Source of the DNA: Ktedonobacteria bacterium brp13
Lineage (GTDB): Bacteria; Chloroflexota; Ktedonobacteria; Ktedonobacterales; Ktedonobacteraceae
DNA: 64,000 bases
NCBI GenBank assembly: GCA_015099395.1
Contig: AP024096.1
Location: forward strand, 3,596,001 to 3,660,000
Direction of reading: 5' to 3'
Positions 51,182-59,539 of the stretch are shown piece by piece. Under the pieces are notes generated by a model, which saw only the letters and a program-made list of their open reading frames with translations, was not told the origin of the DNA and searched no databases. Position 1 is the stretch's first letter, and each line of letters opens with the position of its first letter. The translations under genes and the position numbers were made by a program.

Positions 51182-54088
51182 TTAACTCCAGGCAATTTTG
51201 AATACCCAGGCATACTGACCACTTTGTTGAGCAGCCGCAGGCACGGTAATCACCAGCGAGCCATTTTGCAGACTCCACTGTAATGAGCCTCCTTGATACC
51301 CAAGCAGTTGAATAGTATCCCCAGATTGGATAGGCACCGGCTCATTAACAACAATCTGGTTACCTGGTTGCACGAGGGAAGTGATATAGAATGCATTGTT
51401 CGGACTGATAGTAAAACGCAGATTGCCGTCTTGCTGCGCACGCTGCCAATAGGTGGTATTGTAGATGGCCTCACCATTGACTTTGAGCCAGGCTCCCATC
51501 CCTTGCAAACACTGCTGCATAATGGTTGGAATAGTGCCATCAGCCTTTGGTCCAATATCGAGCAGGAAGTTACCATTCTTACTGACGATATCCACAAGTT
51601 GTGTGATGAGCTGACCGGGAGTCGCATAATCGCTATCAGGCGTAGCTGCATTGTAGCCAAAAGAAAAAGGATCGATACCGCGTGTAGCCTCCCACTTCTG
51701 AGCGTTAAACGAGAAACTGGACGCATACTCAGGCGTTGTATAGTCGTAATCGGGAATACCAAAACGATTGTTCACGGTCACTTGCTGACCAGTAGTAAGC
51801 GCCTGGTTAAAGTAGTCCGCCAGCACAGTACGACTATCGTTAGGTCCGCCAATATCGGCCCAGAGGTTATCCGGATGATATTGGTTCGCCAGTTCAAGCA
51901 GCTGAGGTTTCTGGAAATCGTTCACGTAATCATTCACAGGAATATAACCGGTATAAGGGATTACCTGACCAGTTACAAACTGCTTGGGAGGTCCGCCAGC
52001 AAATGAGCCACCTTGATTGTACGCAGCATACGCGGGATTATACCATTCCGGCAGTGAGTAGTAGAGGCCACGCTTTAAAGTGGGTGCAGTGGTCGCAGCG
52101 GCATCAAAAAGCATTTTCACAAGGTCTTTCTTCGGACCCATTTCCACTGCGTTACGATGGCTATATTGCGTCTGAAAGAGGGCGAAACCTTCATGGTGCT
52201 TGGAGACAAGCACAAAGTATTTCGCTCCCGCCTGCTGGAATAATTGGACCCATTGTTGCGGATCAAAGTTTGCCGCAGTGAACTGGGGAATAAAATCATC
52301 GTATTGCGAACTGGCACCGTAGTTCTGTAACTGGTGCTGATAGGTTGGATCACTGCTATTGTCCATGTGATTCCAGTACCACTCGGCATATTCCTGCCCC
52401 ACTGGTGCCCAGGCGGGCACAGAATAGACGCCCCAGTGGATAAAAATGCCGAACTTGGCCTGGTTAAACCAATCAGGCGACTCATGTTGTGAGAGTGATG
52501 CATCTGTCGCACTGTATGCAGCAATGCCAGCAGTAAGCGTAAAGGCTAGCATAGCGGTATTGCCATCATTTACATCGGCCACAGCTGTTGCAGCAATCTG
52601 GCTACCGTTTGCAAGCGAGGATGCATTCGTGATGCCGATCTCTACAATTGCCTGCTCGCCAGGACCCAGTCTGGAGACAATCCCAGGCACGACTGTTTGT
52701 ATACCTGTAGCTTCAACTCTGAGCGTCACGCTATGTGATGAGCTAAACCAGCTATTACCAACGTTCTGCACAGTCGCCTCGACAACCTGCGCCAGTCCGG
52801 AGCCGGTCACGGGCATCTGCCTGGTCGTAGAGCGCACTTTAAGAAATTGGACCGCGTAGGTTTGCGCGGAAGGCAGTTGCAACGTCAGAGCAAATACATG
52901 CAGGCTGGCAGTATTCGCGGCCGGCAGAGCAGTCTGTGGTAATGTCAACGACGCGGCTACGCGTGAAGCATCGATCCACACCTGGCTAACATATATGTGG
53001 ACCGCATGCTGATCCGTTCCGGTTGGCGTATAGCGATACGTCGTATTGATCACATCAGAAGTACCATTATACCAATCGGGCGCATTCAGCGTTGCGGTAC
53101 TGCTTGAGCCATCAGTATAGTGGACCGTGACTGTACCGCTCGCAGGGCCATAGCTGGAGGCGGTAAGCAAAGAGGCTTGCTGATAGTGGCCCTGTGGGAG
53201 CGTAATAGATTGTCCAAGTGCAACAACATTGTCTTTCGTCGCTGAACCGTGAGTGGGAAAAAGGTAGGAGACCCCGGCCAGCCCAATGATGCCACCAGCT
53301 GGTACTTGATCGCTCGGATAGCCATAGCCCGAACCATCAAAATTGGCTTGTCCGGCAGCACTACCGATACCCTGGTTGTTCAATAGTGAGGGCAATGGTA
53401 CTGGCACCTGGGTAGAGGGAAGCAGTGTCAGAGCAAAAATGTGGAGACTGGCCTGACCTGCCGCTGGCTGAGCAGTGTTCGGCAATATCAAAGAAGCTAC
53501 GGTGCGAGTAGCGTCCACCAACGCGGAGAGAGCATAAATATGGACGGCATGCTGCTCCGTACCTGTAGGTGTGTAGCGATACGTCGTGCTCACGAGACCG
53601 GCAGTCGGTGTATACCAATCTGATACCGTCAACGAGACCGAACTTGATGAGCCATCAGTATAATGAATCGTCAGCGTCCCACCGCTCGGACCATAGCTTG
53701 CAGCCGCCAGCAGAGAGATCTGTTGATATTGTTGCTGCTCGCCCGGCGAGAGACTTACCGTTTGCCCGAGGGCAACGACATTATCATTGGCACCGGCAGA
53801 ATAATTCGGGAACAGGTATGGGATACCATTCAGCGTTTGCTGTCCAGCCCCCGGTAGCTGATTGGCGGGATAGGCGTAGCCCGAACCATCAAAGTTGGCC
53901 TGTCCAGGAGCACCTCCAACACCTTTATTGTTAAATAAAGAGGACAATGATACAGGAGTCACAGCAGACGTAGCCGCCGCGGCATACACAAATTTTTGAG
54001 CGTTCGGCCAGTGTGCTCCAACCACGATTGCACCAGCGGTGCCAGCGGAGACTGTCAAAAATCGTCGTCGATTGAAACGCTTTTTCAT
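51182..54088 (-). CDS. Exported GH29 alpha-L-fucosidase
   Basis: A 968-residue secreted enzyme. The N-terminus has a twin-arginine signal (RRRFLTVSAG then hydrophobic GTAGAIVVGA). Two related ~180-residue modules follow (about 45-225 and 230-405; each has GQANFDGSGYxYP, a YTDGSSS strand and RYTPTGTxQHAVHIY), likely carbohydrate-binding. An Ig/CARDB-like domain (410-525) precedes the GH29 catalytic domain (about 538-875): FNQAKFGIFIHWGVYSVPAW, VLVSKHHEGFALF and NLWADIGGPN, where D745 is the nucleophile. A C-terminal beta domain ends the protein. It would release fucose outside the cell for the neighbouring transporter. Confidence 0.92.
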   Translation of the reverse strand: MKKRFNRRRFLTVSAGTAGAIVVGAHWPNAQKFVYAAAATSAVTPVSLSSLFNNKGVGGAPGQANFDGSGYAYPANQLPGAGQQTLNGIPYLFPNYSAGANDNVVALGQTVSLSPGEQQQYQQISLLAAASYGPSGGTLTIHYTDGSSSSVSLTVSDWYTPTAGLVSTTYRYTPTGTEQHAVHIYALSALVDATRTVASLILPNTAQPAAGQASLHIFALTLLPSTQVPVPLPSLLNNQGIGSAAGQANFDGSGYGYPSDQVPAGGIIGLAGVSYLFPTHGSATKDNVVALGQSITLPQGHYQQASLLTASSYGPASGTVTVHYTDGSSSTATLNAPDWYNGTSDVINTTYRYTPTGTDQHAVHIYVSQVWIDASRVAASLTLPQTALPAANTASLHVFALTLQLPSAQTYAVQFLKVRSTTRQMPVTGSGLAQVVEATVQNVGNSWFSSSHSVTLRVEATGIQTVVPGIVSRLGPGEQAIVEIGITNASSLANGSQIAATAVADVNDGNTAMLAFTLTAGIAAYSATDASLSQHESPDWFNQAKFGIFIHWGVYSVPAWAPVGQEYAEWYWNHMDNSSDPTYQHQLQNYGASSQYDDFIPQFTAANFDPQQWVQLFQQAGAKYFVLVSKHHEGFALFQTQYSHRNAVEMGPKKDLVKMLFDAAATTAPTLKRGLYYSLPEWYNPAYAAYNQGGSFAGGPPKQFVTGQVIPYTGYIPVNDYVNDFQKPQLLELANQYHPDNLWADIGGPNDSRTVLADYFNQALTTGQQVTVNNRFGIPDYDYTTPEYASSFSFNAQKWEATRGIDPFSFGYNAATPDSDYATPGQLITQLVDIVSKNGNFLLDIGPKADGTIPTIMQQCLQGMGAWLKVNGEAIYNTTYWQRAQQDGNLRFTISPNNAFYITSLVQPGNQIVVNEPVPIQSGDTIQLLGYQGGSLQWSLQNGSLVITVPAAAQQSGQYAWVFKIAWS

Positions 54089-54291
54089 TCAGAAGAATCC
54101 ATCCTTCCTGATGTGAGAGATGCCTTCCCTCAAAACCCCTGCTATGTTAGCCGCGCTACAACGTTGTAAACGCTTAAAGCAGAGTCATCCCTAAGAGTCC
54201 TTTCCCTAAGAAAGCAGCTATGAGGCGAAAATCGCTACGAACACCTCCCTCCTCCTCTCCATGCATAATAGATGCTTAGAGAATATATTTA
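54089..54291. other. 5' untranslated region of the fucosidase gene
   Basis: About 200 bases between the fucosidase start and its operator. No gene. An 8-base direct repeat CCCTAAGA (54190 and 54205) is the only feature noticed. Confidence 0.35.
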
Positions 54292-54322
54292 TTTTGTATA
54301 CAAGATACAGAATACAGTATTC
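54292..54322. promoter_or_regulatory. GntR operator in front of fucosidase
   Basis: Holds the perfect palindrome TTGTATACAA (54294-54303) and the run TGTATACAAGATACAG, followed by AATACAGTATTC. Nearly the same string precedes the gntR-like gene at 49424-49453, 4.8 kb away. Confidence 0.7.
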
Positions 54323-54834
54323 GATTAGAGAAGTCAAGAACCACTATAGAATCCCGTTATAAACCATCTTTTGCTATGCAACAAGTGTGAGCGTACACAT
54401 ACATTCTGGACATGAACAATCAAGGGATTTGCATCATATTATGCCATGCTGTACAAACAGCATCACACTGGTTACGTAAACTTTATCAAAGCGTGCGGAG
54501 TGGGATTTTATGGGCCTTCATTGGCAAATGAATATGAGAAAAGAGGAGATAAAGTGGAGCCAGCAATCCGCCGCTGGCAGCTATCCACAACGTCGCATGC
54601 ACTCCAACCTGTACACCCTGAGGGCAATACCCAACTTTCATTGCTGGCCTCTCAGTAATAGCTAGCCAGACGTAGTAAAGATATGTATACCTGAGTCTAG
54701 CTATCTTTACCAACCAGACATTTTCCGACCATGCTGGCTATTCTGTGCGACCAAAAACCGTATAAGGATGAGCATATTTTGACAGAAAATGAAGAGGCCA
54801 GCGAGATCTGGAGAGGAGCAAAAGCAGTCTAAAG
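54323..54834. other. Intergenic region left of the repeat array
   Basis: No supported gene. A 70-codon frame at 54446-54658 lacks a ribosome binding site and any recognisable sequence. GGTAGACC-like strings begin at its right end. Confidence 0.4.
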
Positions 54835-55091
54835 TGGTAGACTTTTAGTAAGATTTGGCAGACCGCTGAAGATAAGCAGGCAAACGTCATAGCGGTCGTA
54901 GAAGATTACCATCGCAAAAGTGGTAGACCGCAAAATAATTCTGGCAGACCGCTGAATACTTTTGGTAGACCGCAGTGTAATTTTGGTAGACCGCTAAATA
55001 TTTTTGGTAGACCGCAATGTACGTTTGGTAGACCGCAAAGCAGCAAAATAAGCTCAAATACAGAAATTTACGTGAAATCTGGTAGACTTTT
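54835..55091. repeat. Array of 21-bp-phased repeats, core TGGYAGACCGC
   Basis: Six copies of TGG(T/C)AGACCGC begin at 54921, 54942, 54963, 54984, 55005 and 55026, exactly 21 bases apart, with unrelated 10-base fillers. Two more, 21 apart, sit at 54835 and 54856. A degenerate inverted copy (AGCGGTC) is at 54891. TGGTAGACTTTT occurs at both edges (54835 and 55080). Two helical turns of spacing puts all sites on one face of the helix, as for iterons of replication origins, partition sites or transposase-binding ends. No gene for a binding protein is adjacent. Confidence 0.85.
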
Positions 55092-55106
55092 CATGTTTTG
55101 CGGGGT

Positions 55107-55174
55107 CCCTATCGTTAAACGTTATATATATTATTATAATATTTTCTCTAAGAGATATTAGATACGTTAACGAT
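55107..55174. repeat. AT-rich segment inside an inverted repeat
   Basis: CCTATCGTTAAACGT (from 55109) and ACGTTAACGATAGG (to 55174) are inverted repeats with one extra base in the left arm. Between them is an A/T-only-like stretch (TTATATATATTATTATAATA) of about 40 bases. It lies 16 bases beyond the phased array and could be a duplex-unwinding region or a transposon end. Confidence 0.65.
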
Positions 55175-55611
55175 AGGTGCTGGCTTCTTGCGGCATCCTG
55201 TCAGCAAGCATACGCTGAATGAGTTTTTGGAGATTTTAACCCTTTCCAAGAAATTGGTCTGAAAAAAGAGATCCAATCGGCTGTTTTTTACGTATTTGTT
55301 GTTGAAGGGCTGAAAAACTTGAGCAAGCAATGGTTTTCTGAGTGGTGACCAGGGAAACATGCTGGCAGAGAACGTCGGCACGACAAACGTTCGCAGTAAG
55401 TTGGCGGAGATGGCACCGCCCATGAGGATGAGGTTGCGGCCTTGTCTTCGGGTCACTGGCGAGGAGAAAATGTACTCGCCTGGAAGCTGACATGACTGGA
55501 CTGGATGGCGATACCTGAGGAGAGACTGTACTTGGGAGACGCAACTGGTTTGGACCGTGCAGAATGCCACGAACGGTTTTCAGGCAGCAATCATTGGAAC
55601 GCCAAAACACG
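55175..55611. pseudogene. Unassigned decayed sequence
   Basis: Two overlapping minus-strand frames (55148-55570 and 55236-55622) are open but start inside each other and show no known protein. One reads NLILMGGAISANLLRTFVVP, the other LQQQIRKKQPIGSLFSDQFL; pieces of an ancient gene with frameshifts are possible. I cannot name it. Confidence 0.25.
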
Positions 55612-56097
55612 CTACTGCCCATAAGCGTCTCCTAGCGAAACAAAATCTGGACGTAGCCAGTACCAATATTGTCCTCGATTTTCATAAAGCCGAGAGACAA
55701 GGTCAGTAAAAGAGGTAGCAATAATTGGACACGATCCAGCTACGCCGTGACAATCATTAAAACTATCGTAGCATCTTCCTGGCCTTTCCGCACTTACATC
55801 GATAGTGATATAGTCTCCATTTGCATCATCACCAATAATGTGCCAGGTTGCTGATATATCATCTTCAACAATTTCACCTATAATGGTTGGATTAGCAAGG
55901 ACAAACCGATTGGGAGGAACTATGCTGAGTGGATACGCTCGATCTTCAAAAAGGCTCATACCTCCACATAAGGTGTAAAACATCTTCAGGTCATCAGGTA
56001 AAACATTCTTCCCTGATAGCATTGGTAATCCGATCGGGTCGTATACCTTACATCCTTGAGTCACACGAATCCTGCTAACTAACGTATCAATGTCCAT
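55612..56097 (-). CDS. SMI1/KNR4 (SUKH) family protein
   Basis: A 161-residue SUKH-domain protein. LSGKNVLPDDLKMFYTLCGG is the standard opening (LP-x-x-x-x-F/L-Y-x-x-x-N/C-G-G), then NPTIIGEIVEDDISATWHII, NGDYITIDVSAERPGRCYDS and IIATSFTDLVSRLYENRGQY. SUKH proteins are often immunity proteins of contact-dependent toxins but also occur alone. No toxin is nearby. AAAAAGGG precedes the start. It follows a TetR stub on the same strand, so the promoter of that lost gene may now drive it. Confidence 0.86.
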   Translation of the reverse strand: MDIDTLVSRIRVTQGCKVYDPIGLPMLSGKNVLPDDLKMFYTLCGGMSLFEDRAYPLSIVPPNRFVLANPTIIGEIVEDDISATWHIIGDDANGDYITIDVSAERPGRCYDSFNDCHGVAGSCPIIATSFTDLVSRLYENRGQYWYWLRPDFVSLGDAYGQ

Positions 56098-56111
56098 CAA
56101 CAACCCTTTTT

Positions 56112-56288
56112 CTACGTAAGGAAAAAGAGCTGATCTTTATTGCCGAAATAGTCGTAGATGAGTGCCTTACTGCACCCGGCAAGGTCAGCAATCCGGTCAA
56201 CACGTGCCCCGGCAATGCCCCGCCGGGCAAACTCATTCGTTGCTGCATTAAGCAGGCGTTTTTTTGTTTCTTGTATATCTCGTCCCAT
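56112..56288 (-). pseudogene. Truncated TetR regulator (DNA-binding domain only)
   Basis: Fifty-eight codons: MGRDIQETKKRLLNAATNEF, then ARRGIAGARVDRIADLAGCS and KALIYDYFGNKDQLFFLT. This is a complete TetR helix-turn-helix domain that stops where the ligand domain should begin, 15 bases before the SUKH gene. TetR proteins need the C-terminal domain to dimerise, so it is probably inactive, or at most a DNA-binding remnant. Confidence 0.72.
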
Positions 56289-56402
56289 GCCCCTACTATA
56301 TCTCACTAACCAGTCAGTTGACAAGAATGTGAGAAAGTCCTCTGGCGTCCAGCTGGCGAGTGGGGTCAACCCACGCATACGTCCACCTTCAGTGAGATTG
56401 CA

Positions 56403-57575
56403 CTACTTTGTCTGCAGAGGGATTCGCACGAAAAAGGTGGTGCCGTTGCCTTCAGATGATTCTACCCAGATATGGCCGCCATGTCGCTCAACAATTTCTT
56501 TACTAATTGTGAGACCAAGTCCCCAGCCTTCTCTAAACATGGTTTCAGCATAGGGGCTACGATAAAATGGTTCAAAAAGATGTTCTTGTTCTTCATCTGA
56601 AAGGACATGACCCTCGTTATGAACCTGGAGAATGGCAGCGGAATGTGTTGTGTATATGCGAATGTCGACTACAGTGTTTTTGGCGGCATACTGGAAGGCA
56701 TTATTCACGACATTCAGGACGACATGGGAAAGTCGTTCACAATCAGCTTGTAGGATAATGGGCTCAGAAGGAAGCGTCCATTTAATAGATCTCTCCGAAA
56801 TTGTACAAAGATTCTCAATGGCTTCCTGGCAGAGGCGCTCAAAATTACATGTTCCAATCCGTAATTGCATCCCTTCCGAGCGAAAACTACTGATATCAAT
56901 CAGTTCTTCAATTAATATACGTAAATGACGTGTCCTTTCCTCAATCTTTTCAAAGTGATTTCTCCATACGAGCAATTCAGTTGTTGTTCCCTTTACCTTA
57001 TTCAGGCGACGCAGAGCCAGTTGCGCTTCCCCTAGTATCGTAGTCACAGGCGTCCTTAATTCGTGCGCTGCACGTGTCATAAAATAGTCCTTGAGATGGT
57101 TGACTCTCTCAAGCTGCTGATTGGCTGCTGCCAGTTCTTGTACATATGTAGAGATCTCTTGCTTAGCGGCAAGAATACGCCGCTGCTGCACAGCATTGTG
57201 AGCTGCGAAAAGAGCTATCGCGAATTGCGCAAGCACAAAGGGACCGAATACTCTGATATCGGTCCATATGTTCGCAGTCAATAAACTATATTGAGGAGCG
57301 ACAAAGAAATTGAAAGCGAGGAAACCAAGTACCACTGTGATGAGCGCGGGACTTACTCCCCACACAAATCCAACGATGACGGTTACAAAACAAAAGGGAG
57401 TCCACATGAAATGCATTTGTTTTATAAAAAAGTTCGCAAGCACCATGACAATCACCAGGAAGAGCCCCACTGGATAGCCAAAAAAGGGCTGGCGCCACCG
57501 GGGAAGACGTACGCCAACATCTTGAGGCGGTGTTCCATGATGCCAAAGATATCGGATCATCTTACTCATGCACAT
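56403..57575 (-). CDS. KdpD-like membrane histidine kinase (DUF4118)
   Basis: A 390-residue kinase. Four close helices lie in residues ~25-125 (PVGLFLVIVMVLANFFI, FVTVIVGFVWGVSPALITVV, LGFLAFNFFVAPQYSLL), the DUF4118 fold known from KdpD. A coiled coil follows, then H-box TRAAHELRTPVTTILGEA, N-box VVLNVVNNAFQYA and G-box WGLGLTISKEIVERHGG. It lacks the KdpD N-terminal sensor and universal-stress domains. No response regulator is adjacent, so its partner is elsewhere. The start has AAGGGTG upstream. Confidence 0.9.
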   Translation of the reverse strand: MCMSKMIRYLWHHGTPPQDVGVRLPRWRQPFFGYPVGLFLVIVMVLANFFIKQMHFMWTPFCFVTVIVGFVWGVSPALITVVLGFLAFNFFVAPQYSLLTANIWTDIRVFGPFVLAQFAIALFAAHNAVQQRRILAAKQEISTYVQELAAANQQLERVNHLKDYFMTRAAHELRTPVTTILGEAQLALRRLNKVKGTTTELLVWRNHFEKIEERTRHLRILIEELIDISSFRSEGMQLRIGTCNFERLCQEAIENLCTISERSIKWTLPSEPIILQADCERLSHVVLNVVNNAFQYAAKNTVVDIRIYTTHSAAILQVHNEGHVLSDEEQEHLFEPFYRSPYAETMFREGWGLGLTISKEIVERHGGHIWVESSEGNGTTFFVRIPLQTK

Positions 57576-57793
57576 AATGAACACCCTTATCTCTGTGCTA
57601 ACTATTGTAGGGTTATGTCCTTTTATATACCGATACATTTATCAGTACAGTTATACATTTATATATGACTATTATAACGCCTGGATATATCGTTTATCAA
57701 TTTCACAAGTAAGACTCATCAATATACATAAAATAGCGTAGTATATATTTCTGAAAAGGTTGATTACCACGCTCTCTAGCAGGCAACGATCGG

Positions 57794-57822
57794 TTGACAT
57801 ACACAAATACATCTGTTATCAT
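57794..57822 (+). promoter_or_regulatory. Sigma-70-type promoter
   Basis: TTGACA (57794-57799), a 17-base spacer and TATCAT (57817-57822) match the consensus well. It points to the small cysteine-protein gene 60 bases downstream. Confidence 0.7.
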
Positions 57823-57882
57823 CACTTTTGCTGCATCCTCGCAGCACGCAGCCTCCAGTATAGAAAGAAGAAAAGGACCTGT

Positions 57883-58020
57883 ATGACTGACGCGACAATG
57901 ACGAAGCAGCCCAAAGGCTGGCACTTTCGCTCGTGTTACGCATGTGTTCACGCGTTTCGTGTCGCCCAATGTCGTACTATGCCCTTTTTTGGGGAAGACG
58001 TTGACACGAGTCTGGAGTGA
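57883..58020 (+). CDS. Small cysteine-containing protein (45 residues)
   Basis: The frame reads MTDATMTKQPKGWHFRSCYA then CVHAFRVAQCRTMPFFGEDV and DTSLE. C18, C21, H23 and C31 could form a metal site or disulphides. A good promoter lies 60 bases upstream, AAAGGACC precedes the ATG, and a strong terminator follows 25 bases after the stop, so it is a complete small transcription unit. No family is recognised. It could be a peptide precursor or a small zinc-ribbon-like protein. Confidence 0.6.
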   Translation: MTDATMTKQPKGWHFRSCYACVHAFRVAQCRTMPFFGEDVDTSLE

Positions 58021-58044
58021 GCGTTAGCAAAACATCACATCGAC

Positions 58045-58082
58045 AAGCCGTGGGTGACACACACAGGTCTCGCCCACGGCTT
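58045..58082 (+). terminator. Strong intrinsic terminator
   Basis: AAGCCGTGGG/CCCACGGCTT form a 10-bp stem with an 18-base loop, followed by TCCTTTTTTC. Confidence 0.85.
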
Positions 58083-58114
58083 TCCTTTTTTCTTGCCATT
58101 TCTCATCAGCAGAC

Positions 58115-58155
58115 AGGCCCTGGGGCGAGTGACAAGCGCTGTCCACGGCCTTTTT
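58115..58155 (+). terminator. Second, related hairpin with T-run
   Basis: AGGCCCTGG and CCACGGCCT pair with one mismatch and are followed by TTTTTG. Shape and sequence resemble the preceding terminator, as if duplicated; it lies 54 bases before the MFS gene. Confidence 0.55.
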
Positions 58156-58208
58156 GCACGCTTTGTGTTTTCTCTGTACAAGCATTTTGAGAATGGAGTT
58201 TTCCAGGG

Positions 58209-59462
58209 ATGAAGTCGCACAAGCATAAAACCAATGTATCGCAATCGCTCTGGCGTAATCACAACTACCTGCTCTTGCAAGGTGGCCAGCTTGTTTCGTT
58301 TATCGGAGATCAACAGCAATTTATTGCGCTCCCACTCCTGGTCTTAGCCCTCACCAGATCTGCCGTTCAAGCGGGTATTGCGGTCAGCCTGGGCACGATC
58401 GCGGTACTTGTAATCAGTCCATTTGCGGGCGTGATCGCAGACAGATGGGACCGTAAGAAGATTATGCTACTCTGTGATGCTGGACGTCTGTGCATCATAC
58501 TCACTATTCCTCTTGCCTTCTGGTTTCACGTCCTGACGATGCTACACATCTATATCGCAGTGACGCTCGCCGGTGTACTGGGAACCATTTTTAGCGTTGC
58601 AAATGCGGCAGCCCTACCCAACGTGGTGACGCAAGAACAGCTCCCTGCCGCGCTTTCCCAATCGCAGGCGGCGTACTCCAGTGTGCGCACCGTTGGATCA
58701 TTACTTGGTGGCGCACTCTATAGCATCGGGAGCGTCTTCCCTTTCCTGGTGAACGCCATCTCCTTTGGAGTGTCAGTATTGTCGCTGAATCTCATGCAGG
58801 GGAATTTCCAGAGCAGTCAGGAACGTTCGAACCTGCCGCTGCATAAAACTATCGCCGCAGGTTTTACCTGGTTGTGGCGGCAGCCGCTGCTCAGGTTCCT
58901 CACCATCGTGAATGGAGCCGATAGCTTGCGCTATGGTGCAGGCTACCTGGTCATCCTGATCCTGGCTAAAGATCTCCATACCTCCGCCAGTGGTATTGGG
59001 GCTATCTTTACCGCTGCGGCTATAGGTGCGCTGCTGGGAAACATTGCCAGCAACTGGGTACGTCAACGCTTCCCCTTTGGCAAGATCGCAATCAGTATGT
59101 TCTGGCTCGAAGCCCTGATGTTCCCGCTCTACGCGATCGCACCGAATGCCATCGTAATGGGCTTTATAGCGGCAGCAGAAGAACTGGTTGCTCCGATCTA
59201 TACCATTTCGCTGGTGACCTATCGACTACAAGCAACCCCTGATGCCATGCGTGGTCGCATGAACAGTACCGTACAATTGGTGACACGGGGCACCCAATCA
59301 GTAGGAGCCATCGTCGGAGGAATACTGATTCAAGGTGTTGGAGCAAAATGGAGTGCACTACTCCTGGGTGGATTGCTGATACTACTTGCCATCGCGACCA
59401 CCTTGAATAGACAGGTTCGCCACGCATCACTACCATCGACAGAGTCAGAGTCGACCCTCTGA
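58209..59462 (+). CDS. MFS transporter (MFS_3/EntS-like)
   Basis: A 417-residue, 12-helix exporter. QSLWRNHNYLLLQGGQLVSF is the usual start for the MFS_3 group, and the first inter-helix loop holds GVIADRWDRKKIMLLCDAGR, the GD/DR-x-x-x-R/K motif. The central motif AQSAYSSVRTVGSLLGG-like SQAAYSSVRTVGSLLGGALY is clear. Members export siderophores, macrolides or other small molecules; the cargo here is unknown. It ends at a shared 21-bp hairpin with the convergent gene. Confidence 0.9.
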   Translation: MKSHKHKTNVSQSLWRNHNYLLLQGGQLVSFIGDQQQFIALPLLVLALTRSAVQAGIAVSLGTIAVLVISPFAGVIADRWDRKKIMLLCDAGRLCIILTIPLAFWFHVLTMLHIYIAVTLAGVLGTIFSVANAAALPNVVTQEQLPAALSQSQAAYSSVRTVGSLLGGALYSIGSVFPFLVNAISFGVSVLSLNLMQGNFQSSQERSNLPLHKTIAAGFTWLWRQPLLRFLTIVNGADSLRYGAGYLVILILAKDLHTSASGIGAIFTAAAIGALLGNIASNWVRQRFPFGKIAISMFWLEALMFPLYAIAPNAIVMGFIAAAEELVAPIYTISLVTYRLQATPDAMRGRMNSTVQLVTRGTQSVGAIVGGILIQGVGAKWSALLLGGLLILLAIATTLNRQVRHASLPSTESESTL

Positions 59463-59491
59463 TCGATAGGGAAACAACTCGAACCTACGAG

Positions 59492-59535
59492 CAGCCTTAT
59501 GGCATGCTCCAATGTTGGAGCATGCCATAAGGCTG
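59492..59535. terminator. Perfect 21-bp bidirectional hairpin
   Basis: Arms 59492-59512 and 59515-59535 are exact complements (CAGCCTTATGGCATGC start), leaving a 2-base centre. It lies between the convergent MFS and flavin-oxidoreductase genes. A run of T is absent. Confidence 0.75.
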
Positions 59536-59539
59536 AGGC

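Noticed and set aside
54446-54658. 70-codon plus-strand frame
   Set aside because: No ribosome binding site, no recognisable protein sequence, and it lies in gene-free repeat-rich DNA.
54921-55036. CRISPR-like reading of the 21-bp array
   Set aside because: Repeats are only 11 bp and spacers 10 bp, far below CRISPR dimensions; helical phasing fits protein-binding sites.
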